From Asterias amurensis (lineage: Eukaryota > Echinodermata > Asteroidea > Forcipulatida > Asteriidae): DNA of 64,000 nucleotides. The stretch is taken from NCBI RefSeq assembly GCF_032118995.1, contig NC_092651.1, forward strand, positions 10,751,285-10,815,284. Reading direction: 5' to 3'. Numbering within the stretch: position 1 is the first letter of the stretch; every line of letters begins with the position of its first letter. The notes under the pieces were generated by a model that saw only the letters and a program-made list of their open reading frames with translations, had not been told where the DNA came from and ran no database searches. The position numbers were made by a program, and so were the translations under genes. This document shows, in pieces, positions 31,535 through 44,000 of this stretch.

Positions 31535-32095
31535 ACAGGGCCCAATTTCATAAAGCCTGCAAGTACAAAAACTTGCTTAGCATAGAATAGTATTTGCTTA
31601 GCAGAAACAGGTTACCAGCCAAAATTACATTTGCCTGGTGCTCCACTTGCTAAACAACGGAATTTGTTCAGCAGTATTTTCAGCTTAAAAACAAAGGACA
31701 CCTTTGGTATTATGTCAAAGACCAGTCTTCTCACTTGGAGTATCACAACATTATGCAGAAAATAATAAACCTGTGAAAATTTGAACTCAATTCGTCGTCG
31801 AAGTTGTGAGATAAAAATGGAAGAAAAAACACCCTTGTCGCACGAAGTTGTGTGCTTTCAAAATGCAAAATCTAATTCTGAGGTCTCAAAATCAAATATA
31901 AATATTTTAGTTGAAAATTACTTCTTTCTTGAAAACTTTGTTACTTCAGAGGGAGCCATTTCTCACAATGTTTTATACTATCAACAGCTCTCCATTGCTT
32001 GTTACCAAGTAATTTTTTTACGCTATCAATTATTTTGAGTAATTACCAATACCGGTAGTGTCCAGTGCTTTTAACAGCTTTATGAAATTGGGAAC
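31535..32095. mobile_element. GGGCCCAATTTCA element interrupted by a TTAA fold-back element
   Basis: The outer element starts AGGGCCCAATTTCATAAAGC near 31537 and ends CAGCTTTATGAAATTGGG near 32090. At 31685-32074 it contains an AGGCACTGGA-family element (AGGACACCTTTGGTATT to ATACCGGTAGTGTCCAGTGC) bounded by TTAA. Confidence 0.7.
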
Positions 32096-32901
32096 AGAAC
32101 CTTCAATCTATCCTTTGATTATGCCAATTTGAGTTCCCTGTATTTACACCATTTAAACTTGACATCCGATTAATGTACTCTAACTGCGTAAAGCTCTGTC
32201 AATTTCATTTGTATCATTATTTGTTCACTTTAGTACCAAAACCTTCAATAGAAATGTCACACACTGTTTTGTGCAATTAGATATTTACATACATTGGTAG
32301 TTTTGCCCTTGATGTTCATTTTGTAACTTATACTTCAATATATAGTTTTATCAGAGCATCCCTTGCTAGACACTGACTAGTATTTGAGGGAACAATACAT
32401 GTTCATAATGTACATTCTTTTAAACTTTAACTAGTTAAGTCTGTGTCATTTCATAATTATTTCAAATGTATGTTAAGCATTCTTTTCTTCCTATGATAGT
32501 TGAAGCATCTCTTTGACTATTATAGGATAGTAAGGTCCCTCACTGTTTTTTTTGTGTCTCTACCTTGGTACGTTGAGGTAACTCCTTAACTTTCTAAGGT
32601 CTGTTTATTTTTGTTCCTTCCCTTCATAGGATAGCATTTCAATGGTATGGAAGAGTACACCCCAAAACCTCCCCAAAATAAATAAATAAAAATAAAAATG
32701 TTGTTTTCAATAAACACAACATACAAATGACCCATAAAAAAACTTCATAAAATAAGTATGAGATTTCCTGTTAGAGGAAACTCTGATGAACAGCTTTATC
32801 TATTGTATCTGAGCTTTTTTTATTGCATGATAATTTTGATATGCCAAAAGAAAATACAAATCTTGTATGCGGGGCCAAATTTCTTGATTATGACTGTATT
32901 T

Positions 32902-33185
32902 CAGGGCCCAATTTCACAGCGCTGCTTAACGGTAAGCAAATTTGCGTGCTTACTGTAGCAGAAAAATTTGCTTAAGCCTTAGCGTATTTCACAGGTTAGC
33001 AGAAAAATTGGGCGGCCATCTTGCATGTTTTGAATTTTGCATTGTGACATCATTTATTTTTGTGCGGTAAGCACCGGAAGGTTAGCATGCCTTTTCGTGT
33101 GCTTACGGTTATCAGCGCTATGAAACAGAAATTGCACAGTAAGCACAAAATCGGCCGCTAAGCAGCGCTATGAAATTGGGCCCTG
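32902..33185. mobile_element. GGGCCCAATTTCA inverted-repeat element (hAT-like ends)
   Basis: CAGGGCCCAATTTCACAGCG to CGCTATGAAATTGGGCCCTG. The interior repeats GCTTA and AAGCA words and TGACATCA. CAGGG ends suggest hAT; no clear target duplication was seen. Related pieces: 9140-9330, 29990-30150, 42325-42480, 49180-49350 and 53310-53480. Confidence 0.75.
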
Positions 33186-34029
33186 GTTTCAAGTTTACAA
33201 CATTCAATCTTTGAGTCTGAATGTCAACGTTCTTGCAATGTTTGGTATCTCAAGCAGAAGTATTTATATGTTGTACAGAAGGGAAGTTTTAACAGATTTT
33301 ATATTCAGAAAGAAATCATTAATACAAGTTAAGAAAAATGTAATACTTTCTGAGTGCTTTCTTTCAAATATCCATAATTTATCTGTTATTTTCCCATTCC
33401 ATAACAGATGTCTGTATCATTCACCACAAAGAACAATTATTAATATTTTGCGATGCTCAGAAAAAAAAAGTTCAGTCAGTATCACACCTACAACTTTTAC
33501 CCCTTTTTGTTTTATGATATATATGTTTGGCTCTTCTTTCATTTAAGAAACATGAGCACTGTAAGATTATTCTTCTTTGTTTTCTTTCAAGAGATTAGAT
33601 ACAAAATAAACCTGATATTAATTGTTTCTGTACAATTGGATACTTTGGCACTATTTGAAACACACACATTTGTAGAACAATACAAGTGAGTTACCATGGA
33701 AAGACAGAGTTAATATTTGACAAATATCAGAAGCACACAAACAAAAACAGTTGTCATCGATATATAAAACACACCAAAGATTCCCCCCCCCTCCCCCCCA
33801 AAAAAAAGTTATTTTAATGTCCTGAAAATAGTTTTGCTGATAAGTCAAAAGAAAAGATATTGAAGTAATTGTTTACATTTTGCTCTGCAATTACTCGCTT
33901 ACAAGGCAAACACCAAATTTCTGCTCTAGCTGTGTATATGGTGGAAGGAAAGAATGTCCGGTAATGTGGAGTTCGCACGTGCTGGCGGAAATTCCCTGGT
34001 AATCTGCTGATCTGTGCTAATCTTTGAAT

Positions 34030-34342
34030 CCCCAGCCGTAACACTTAACCATTGCTTTGTCATTCGGATGGGACGTAAAGGCGTTGGTCCCATGTGTTGT
34101 TCAACGCATGTAAAAGAACCCAGTGCACTTTTCGAAAAGAGAAGGGGTCCGCCCCGGTGTTCCTGGCTGTGGCGGCTGTATGCGATTTAGCATCTTGTAA
34201 ACCCTTATCAGTTGCTAAATAATTGGGTCTCAGAATTCATCAGTGCAATAACCTATCTTTCTGAAAGTTTGTAAATACTCAGCGCCTTGAGTACCTTATT
34301 TGGTAGATACATGCGCTGTATAAGACTTGGTTATTGTATAAA
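34030..34342 (+). mobile_element. tRNA-derived SINE, 5'-truncated copy
   Basis: It matches the full SINE at 49361-49810 from CACTTAACCATTGCTT through TCAGCGCCTTGAGTACC to TATAAGACTTGGTTATT, but lacks the tRNA head. Confidence 0.8.
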
Positions 34343-35010
34343 CAAAAGAAGAACAGTTTTATGGTAAAAAAACAACTGTTATTTGTGTCAGTAGTCCTCA
34401 ATCCTCGGTAATCAGACCAAGTATGATTTAGGAGAATGGTGGTCAAATAATGTTACTTAGAAATGAATTCATGCATCTTGTATCTTGTATCTTGTATCTG
34501 GAGTAACAAAGTGTTATGTAAATCTACCGTAAACCGCACCAAACTTTGAACACTTTGGTTCCAGCTTTGGAGCCAGACGTAGCAAATAATCCCTAGCATC
34601 CCACCAATGTGTGTGTGCATTGCATATTGAATTACTAACCACCAACAGAAGCCAGGAATGTTTGGAAAAAAGACACTTATTCATATAAACCTTGGTACAC
34701 TCAAAATAACCACATATTTTTAAAAAAGAAAAGAAAAAAAAAGAAGAGATTAACGATTCATAAAAAATACTATATGGCTAAAAATTCTTTTAAAAGTTGT
34801 TAAAAAATCTACTATTTGCTGAGTCTTCTTGTCTGTCTTGTCGCCACAATGGGAGATTTTTTGACGGCCCTTTTGCACAATTCTGACCAGTAGTGCATGT
34901 GTCCAGACCTACGCTCGCAAAACTGAGTATGTGCACACACATACTCGGAGCCACAAAAACGACCGTTCTGTCTGCTGCCGTCAGCGTCTCAAAAATCTCC
35001 CATTAGTCTT

Positions 35011-38000
35011 TCATCTTAATCCAAGTTCCAGCTCACTGAACGCAACAGCATGCTCTTGAGAAATGGCTGCCAGTTCCTTAAGGAACTCGTCCAAAATGAC
35101 CGCGCAGTAGACAGCATTCCTTGTCTTGAGTGACTGGTACTCTGCAGATGCAGCCGGTAATGCCATCCCTGCTTCGTTTATTCTGGACAGCTTTTGTTTC
35201 TCCGCAGCGCTGATTGATTTGTTGCGACGACTGCTACGGCGTAGGAAGAGATCCAAGGCGTTTGATTTGCGGGTCACTGTGAAAAGAGAAACAAAAAGAC
35301 CCTTTGATTACAAAGAAAATTGGTGGTTAAACTTGTTCATAGAGTGTGCAAAATAAGATCATAATTAACTATAAATAGTAAACTTGCGAGTACAACCATG
35401 TATAAAATCTCTTGTGGAGGAGTGTTGGCTCTGAAAAGAGCCGTATTGTTCTTTAAAAAAAAAATGTTTGGTAAGCCTTGAAGGCTAACTGGTACCAGAA
35501 AAAGTCTGGTTCATATTTCCCGCAAATGCAATCGCGAAGCAAATTTTGACGTCAAATGGCTGTTTTCGCAGTAAATGTTTTGCAGGAGTTGCCCACAGCA
35601 CAAATGCTTGTTGCAAATTTGTGACATCAAAATTAAAATCTCATTCGCATTCCCAGGAAGTATGAACCAGGCTTTACTGTGAGCAAATATGAAATACATC
35701 TCACCACTACTCTTCAGCGATCCACTTCGTTGTCTCGTAGTTTTGTCCAGCTCTTCACTCTCATTGAGGGAGCGTCCTTTATAAACGCTGTTGCCATCTT
35801 CCCTCATGAAAAGGTACTCCTTGGCCCGGACAAGAAGGTTTTCAAATTCGGGGATGGTCGCTGCATAGGCATCTAAGTTGTTCCTTATTGTTGTGAGAAC
35901 CTGACAGGATTAGGATAAGAAAAACAAATTAATGCTTGAAACTTTTTAGGTAAAATATAACTAGAATACAAGTTTAAGAAAAGAAACAAAGCCTAATAAT
36001 TGAAACTTTTTTGGTAACATATAACTGAAATAAGGTAAGAAGAAAAAGAAGTGTTACTACTTTTAATTTGTTTGTATACTACTTAACAACTAAGATACTA
36101 CTTAAAGGAACACATTGCCTTGGATCGGATGAGTTGGTCTATAAAAAGTGTTTGAAACCGTTTGTTTTAAAATGCATATGGTTGGAAAGATGTTTTAAAA
36201 GTAGAATACAATGATCCACACAAGTTTACCTCGAAATTGCGTGGTTTTCCTTTTACTGCGTGAACTAACATGGTCGGCCATTTATGAAAGTCAAAAGTGT
36301 TAGTCGACGAGGTAAAAGAAAAACCATGCAATTTCGAGGCAAGTTGGTGTGGATCATTGTATTCTACTTTTACAACATCTTTCTACCCATATGCATTTTA
36401 TAAAAAACAGTTACAAACGCTTTTCAAAGACCAACTCGACCGATCCAAGGCAATGTGTTCCTTTAACAACTAAGAAATAATAATTTAAATTCTACAACAA
36501 AATACCCACAAAACAAACAATATGAGTTTACTAAGATTGTTTAAAAAAAAAAAAAATTAAATAAATAATACACAAAGGTTTAATAAAAGCATTGTAAAAG
36601 TACTTGCTGAGTAAACATAATTTACATGAAAAAAAGAAAAATGAACAACACCATTCATTATGAGTGGTAGTTGACATAATAATGCAAATATTGACATAAA
36701 AAAGTTCAACAAATCCACACAAACAATTCATTCAAATCCATGAAACAATGGGCAATTAATGGGCAAGGGTCTCTAGGTGAGCACAAATTCAACATGCAAA
36801 CATAAGACAGCAAAAAATCTCTGCGACAGTTCATAGCCAAGAATGACCCACAATAATAAACAGCAAATATTGCAGGTCATTAAGTTAGTGAATAAATTCA
36901 TAATGCCACACAGACATTGCGCAGCAAAAGACCTCTGCTGCAGTTCAAAGCAAAGAATGAGACATAATAATAAACAACAAATATTGCAGGTCATTAAGTT
37001 AGTGAATAAATTCATAATGCCACACAAACATTGCGCAGCAAAAGACCTCTGCTACAGTTCAAAGCAAAGAATGAGACATAATAATAAACAACAAATATTG
37101 CAGGTCATTAAGTTAGTGAATAAATTCATAATGCCACACAAACATTGCGCAGCAAAAGACCTCTGCTACAGTTCATAGCAAAGAATGAGACATAATAATA
37201 AACAACAAATATTGCAGGTCATTAAGTTAGTGAGTAATTCAAAATGCCACACAAACATTGCGCAGCAAAAGACCTCTGCTACAGTCTATAGCAAGGAATG
37301 AGACACAATAATATACAGCAAATAATGCAGGTCATTAAGTTAGAGAACAAATTCAAAATGCCACACAAACATTGTACAGCAAAAGACCTCTGCTACAGTT
37401 CATAGCAAAGAATGATGCACAATAATATACAGCAAATATTGCAGGTCATTCAGTTAGTGAATAAATTAATAACGCCACACAAACATTAGATAGCAAAAGA
37501 CCTCTGCTACAATTCACAACAAAGAATGAGACACAATAATGAACAGCAAATAATAGAGGTCATTAAGTTTTAGTAAACAAATTTATAATGTAACATAAAT
37601 TCATGTTGACACACAAAATATCTCTGCCACAGTTCTTAGCAAATAATGATGCAGAATAGTGACCAACAAATAATGTAGGTCACTCCAAAATGTCAAATAA
37701 ACATTTGACATCAAAAGATCTCTGGCACACAAAAGATCTCTGCAAAGAACGATGTACAGTAATAAACAGAAAATAGTGTAGATCATAAAGTCATTGAACA
37801 ATTAATTCAAAATGACACACAAACATTGAACAGCAAAAATATCGGCCAGTCTTTCGCACACATATAATGGTGCACAATAATGAACAAGTTAAACAAATTC
37901 AAAATGACACACAATGGACAGAAACACACTGCGCTCCTGTATTTAGTTATACAAATGATGCTGCATGTACATGTACATAACATTAATGGATGGACAGTCA

Positions 38001-41000
38001 GGTTGTTGTTATGGTGTCTTGACTTGCGCCTTTCACCTCTGGGAAACCGGTTCGAATCCCACTTAAGGCAAAAAATTAAAACCTATTCCACCATGATCGG
38101 AGGCGGGAGGTGGAAGGTGAGGAAAGATACCACTATGCCAACCCGACCACCGAAAACTTGACATATATTTATTGTCAACCATCATATGAAACATTACTGA
38201 CCTGTATAAGCGACCTGACACTCGGTTGGAATACCATACTTGTATTGAGGAGATACGAGCGTATGAGGGGCTGTGGGTAGTAAGCTAGTCTGGCTACGAT
38301 TCCAGTCAGCAGTAGATTGACATAAAATGAGTTCTGCATCATGGTATCCAGACGGGCAAAGATGGCATCCATGAAGGGACCTGTTAAACAACCAGACAAG
38401 AAGAAACACAAACTCTAAATAAGCAATTTGCAAGATAGATTTGAATAAAGTCTTGTACATTGACTTGCTTAGTCACAAAACACCACTAAGATTTAAACAC
38501 CTCAGACTAAAGAGACAGTTACTAGTGTAAAGTGGTTCGGGGCAAGGTTTTTTACAGTACAGTACAGTAACACACATAGACACTAACTTACAAAATGTTG
38601 CAAACAAAATTTACTTGACATTGACATCAAGTAAATTGGGTCAATGTGAGCAACGAAACATGTTACGTGTTATCTCAAATGTAGAAAACACCTACATTCT
38701 TGAAACTGTGTTAACCCCCAAAAGATTAGAAACTTACCAAATTGATATGAAGCAAATCAAATCAAGATGCCATTGTAGAGATAAAATAAAGTGTAAAGTG
38801 TCTTACCTGTGGTTGGCATTCCAATAGTCCTTCCGACTGGAGTATACAGAGACCTGGGTGCAGTTCCTTGAACAGGTGACGAGTGGGACCTCAGTGATTT
38901 ATTAAAACTTTGGTTTGAGAAACCCGAGGCATTAAGGCTCCTGTCCCACTGGAATGATGAGTTGAGCATTGAGAAATGGTTCTCATTCATGGACGAGTTT
39001 AGAGTATCAATGGTGCTGGCTTCACTGGCTTCACTGTTGAGTGCATTTCTATAAGCTCCGCCGTTCGAGTTGGTTTTGTGGTTTGCACCCCTTGGAACGT
39101 TGAATCCCAGCCCATGCAGGATCTGATCAACCTCATTCTTGATGCCGTCACCTCCTGAGGAAGCCCTCTTCGATGAGACAGCCTCAGGGGAAGCTTCAAT
39201 GTCAAACTCCCAGAATACACAGGGTTCGTCGCTATCCCTCTCCATTTCCGGCCTGGTCAGGCTGAGTCTCTTTCGTCTCTTTTGATCATCTGATAGAGAG
39301 TCTATGAAGTTGACACTGTCAGTGTCCTCCCCAAGAGCTTGCAGCCAATTGGCAACCTGGGAGCCCTTGTGAGAGCTTCCGATGGGGTTGACTCGAGGAA
39401 TTGAGCTACCACTGTTGTAGTTGCTGTCTAAAACCGGCGAGTTACTCCCAGAAAAGGCACTATCAGATTCCTGTGAGTGTTTACAGGGAACATTAAGATC
39501 TCTGGGTCTGGATTTTCCCGAGCTGACCCTGCTCTCTGGCGTGGAGAGTTCACTGACAATATCTTCAGATTGATTGGGTTCTGTGGTGTGTAGATTACCT
39601 GATGGTTTTGTTTGTCCGCCGTGACCATTTGCAACTGGTCTGCTTCCTGTGGTATTTTCTACACATGGCTTCTTGTCCACAGACTGTTGAGGCTCACTTG
39701 TGTGGTTCCTGCTTCCTTTCATTTCAGCATGGTCGGCAACACCATTCTCTACTGGCCTGAATTCTACACTTTTTGGAGAGGACTTGTTCTCATTCTCTGG
39801 AGAACCTCCGTTAACTGCACTCTGATCCTTTTCATCCATGAATAAATCAATGATATTGACATCAGAGGTGTCCACGCTTTCACAATCAGTTCCGATTTTC
39901 AACGATAACACCTCCTGAATCGTTGCAGTTAGTTTAGGGTCAACACTCCGCTTTCTATCCCTAGGTCTTGGAAGATATTCCGCTACACTATAAGACTTAT
40001 AAGTTGATGATAATCCAGTATCCTCATCGGCAGCTAATACGGCAAATGTTGCAGAGTTTGGAGCATTTGTAGACATATCAAAAGTGGATGAAGACCTTTT
40101 CCTTTCATGAACAGGCGTAATCTCTGGACTGAGAGTTTCCGGGGGAGGGTGGAGTCCATCGTAGGGTGCAGACCAATTCAGAGTGCTGAGAGTACAGGCT
40201 TTTATCCCCTCTTTGGCATCGAGGAGGTACTCCACCTGACTTGTTTCAAAATCTTCCAAGGAATGTTCCGTTGGCTGACTGGCCGATGAAGGGAGCTTGT
40301 CGGCAGCTTGAGGAGGCTCTTGCTGTTTGGCAACCTGGCCTTTAACCTTGATTGTCCACACACGGCTCGGCAAAGTAAGTTTCACCTGTTTCTTCACTGG
40401 TGACAAGTCACCATTGGACATTCTGTGGGCATCACTAGCTGCTGGGACTGTCACCGGTTTTTTGGGTTCCTCTTTAGTGGGTTTGGTCTTGCAACAGGCC
40501 GGTCGGAGCGACAAGAACCTGTCTGCTGACTTACTGTGCAGGTCCACCTCTCGGATAGCTTTACGCTGGCTGACCATCAAATGGTTGCATGGCACCAAGT
40601 ATCTGTTGTTCAAACAAATCATAATTTTCATCAATTTCTTTTTTTTTAAGTGCACACCCACAATAATGGTTACACATAATAACAGTTTGAAAACCGCTGG
40701 TGTAGCAGCTACAATGTATATCTATGGTATCAATTTTGGTTTTAACCATTACACCGATGTGTGTAAGCTCTGTATAATCAGTACTTTCCTGTGCTCTGTA
40801 AAAAAAATACAGGCATATTACAGTCCCAATGCACATGAATGGCACGCAAAGGACAAATGACACATGAAACACCGACAACCATCATACATGTAGCACACCA
40901 ATTTTGAACCAGTGTAGTACACAACTTTAAAACATGGCAAAGTAACAGCATGGCAACCATCTTGACAGCTTGATTTCATTTTTAACTGTGCTCGGATTCC

Positions 41001-44000
41001 CTGGATGCTTGTAATAGTATTTAAGACGGCGCTTGTGCATAAATGGACTGTTACAAAATCGTCCAAATCAAAATGATAATAGATAACATTATTTATAACT
41101 TGAATAAAAAACACAAGTGTATGTCAAGAAAAACTTGTCAATGTGGCAAGGTTTAGAAAAAGTAGCACAACGACCATGTCAAACAAGGCAATTCACTGGC
41201 AACCAGTTCCAGGCAATCTCCAAGAAGAAATGCATTCATATTCAAATGTTCAAATGTTTGTCTTGGGGTAGTAAGACATTGTTTAAAAGTATACCAATGC
41301 GTGACCAAAGTAGTCTGTTAGCAATAAGCATGCACTGTAGTTGGTTGCCTCCAAGTTGCCTGTAAAGGTTGCCTTGAGTGACAAGGCTCTCGCCCTAAGG
41401 ATACATACACAATAGAACTAGATTATTACATGTGTCACTTTAGCCCCTTTCACACGAGAGCAATTTAGCGAGGGTCCCTTGCTAAATTGTAGCATGGTTG
41501 TTAGATTTTACAAAATGCACCTCGTGTGAAAGGACAAATACTTTTGGAGTGTCCAGGGTCCCTTGTCAAATCTTGTCCAACATTGCTACATTTTGTCGGA
41601 GGTCCGGACCTACGACCAAATCTTACACTAGCGGAAGTTTTGACCAAGGACGTGGGCTACATCATCGTGTGAAAGGAATCCTTGTTTATTGAACGACTTC
41701 CTAGGAGAAAATGCCCATACAGCGCATGCTATATCACTCTCATGTCGCACAAGGGTTGTTAGTTTTTTAGCTTTAGTGGGAAACCTCACAAAATCAGTCC
41801 CACACAGTGATTACAAATGAACAATCCACGCTCGTAAATTTTGTAGCAAAGGACCCTGGCTACATTTTGGCTATGTGAAAAGGGCTTTTGTTTGGTTTTA
41901 TCTCAACAACATACCTGAGGATAAGTTCTAGCATGAAGTCCTCACAGTTCAGGTTCACCAGGGTGTCAAACAACGACAGTGTCACAAGACACAACTGGAA
42001 AAAAATGACACATTGTATCATTTAAATATTTATTAAACATATAGAAGCAAAAAATTTCTTAACAGAGAAGGTTGAGCTGTTGACCATGGTAAACTACAAT
42101 TGGTATCTGCAAATGTCTGTGCCTTAATCTAAAAATTTGAATCCTAATCTTAAATAGGTTAAGCTTTAAAATCTAAAAGTTTGAATCCTAATCTGAATTG
42201 GAGGCTGAAATGCACAGTAATTACCGTAAGTAAAAAGTCAAAGTTTGTCTTAGGGAACCAGTTAGCAAACTTTATTGACCTGAATGTTTTTAAAGCAAAT
42301 TTCAAGCAAATTAACCTCAAGGGCCCAATTTCATAGAGCTGCTTAATGGTAAGCAAATTTTTGTGCTAACTAAAGCAGAAAAATGTGCTCAAGCAAAAGC
42401 GCATTTCACAGGTTAGCATGAGAACTAACCATGGATTTGCATTTTGACGTCATTCATTTTCTTGCCCCGGGAGATGCATTCTGTTAGCAATTGAAAAAGC
42501 CTTTGGAGTGATACAGTTGCCCAGGTTGTATACCCCACAGGGAGCTGAGAAAGTTTAAAGGAATGGGGCCAATTTCATAAAGCTGCTTAAGCAAAAAATT
42601 TGCCTAAGCGCGAAAATAGCTCGCTTATTTTACACATGTTACTGGCCAAAATTTCATGCAATATACATTAATTATGACTGGTATTTAGCTGTTGTTTACT
42701 TAGCATAACAATTGAGTGGAGTTTTGGCCGGTAAATTAATTTTACTAGGCAAGGATTTTTTTGCTTAAAGGAACACGTTGCCTTGGATCGGACGAGTTGG
42801 TCAAAACAAAAGCGTTTGTAACTGTTTTTTATAAAATGCATATGGTTGGAAAGATGTTTTAAAGTAGAATACAATGATCCACACAAGTTTGCCTCGAAAT
42901 TGCGTGGTTTTCCTTCTACTGTGCGAACTAACATGGTCGGCCAATTATGGGAGTCAAAATTTTGACCCCCATAAATGGCCGACGTATTAGTCGACAAGGT
43001 AAAAGGAAAACCACGCAATTTCGAGGCATGTTTGTGTGGATCATTGTATTCTACTTTTACAACATCTTTCTACCCATATGCATTTTATAAAAAACGGTTA
43101 CAAACGCTTTTCAAAGACCAACTCGACCGATCCAAGGCAACGTGTTCCTTTAAGCAAAATTTTGTGCTTATGCAGCTCTATGAAATTGGGCCCAGGGCAC
43201 TAATGTAGAGCACATTGAGATGGTTATTGTGAAATGCATTACATTTATATAAGAATTTTTTATAGTTACCCTGGAGTTAGTGCTAAACCTTGACAGCAAT
43301 GACTCTAACACTAATTGTCCCTCATGTTGACCCATGCACAGGTAGTGAAGGAACCCCTTCATGAGGGGCGGGGCCGTGATGCTGGTCAGGAACAGATTCA
43401 CGTAGGCGGTAGCTGCTACAATCTCGTCTTGTGGATTCTGAAGAATAAAATAAAAACCAAACAACATCAAAATTGGATGGCGACATCTGTTCAACATCTC
43501 CACTATAAACTAAGACAGGTTTGCGGTAACACCATGTGAATACATGTATTTCTTTTTGAGTAGTAATGGTTTTAAAAAGAACTTGTGGTTAACGACTCAC
43601 CGCTTCGATCAGTATGCTCTGATTGTCTTCAGGGGGATGTTTAGAATGAATGGTCCTCAGATTGATCAGAGCGTACTGATCAAAACGTTGATTCGTAAAC
43701 TACCAGTTCTTATCGGAACCAACACTTCTCAAAAAGAGATATTAACATTGTGTTACCGCAAACCTCTCTTAGTTATACTTCCATCATGCAAAGTTTCAAA
43801 TCCTACTTAACATCACTGAACTCAAACCTAAATACAACTGTCCTTAATATTGCCATGTACTTCCATTTGTTGGCTAAACTATTAAAAGTAGACTATGCAA
43901 TTGTTTGTCTATAACTATTTTTAAGAGCTTTTTTCTATGGACATGTTGAGAGTTTGTCTATTTCTACTGCAGCAATTGTTTGTTTTTTGTGAGAGCCAAT

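Larger units (their letters stand above)
25577..35010. other. Convergent intergenic region, METTL7A-like to FHIP1
   Basis: In 9.4 kb no exon was recognised on either strand. It must contain both 3' UTRs. Contents identified: a dispersed GGCCTCC/GTGCCC repeat, a 495-bp hAT-like element, several fold-back elements and a truncated SINE. G-runs are near 26571-26583 and C-runs near 30576 and 33783. Confidence 0.6.
35901..38201. other. FHIP1 intron 9 with satellite and fold-back element
   Basis: It holds copy 2 of the CTTGGATCGG palindromic element (36102-36466), a 114-bp satellite (about 36780-37870) and a tRNA-like remnant (38003-38078). No exon was recognised. Confidence 0.75.

Noticed and set aside
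36773-37178. Repeated 38-residue frames on both strands
   Set aside because: They arise because the satellite unit (114 bp) is divisible by three; nothing indicates expression.
39612-40860. Plus-strand ORFs opposite FHIP1 exon 8
   Set aside because: Shadow frames of a long, Ser-rich coding exon; no independent signals.
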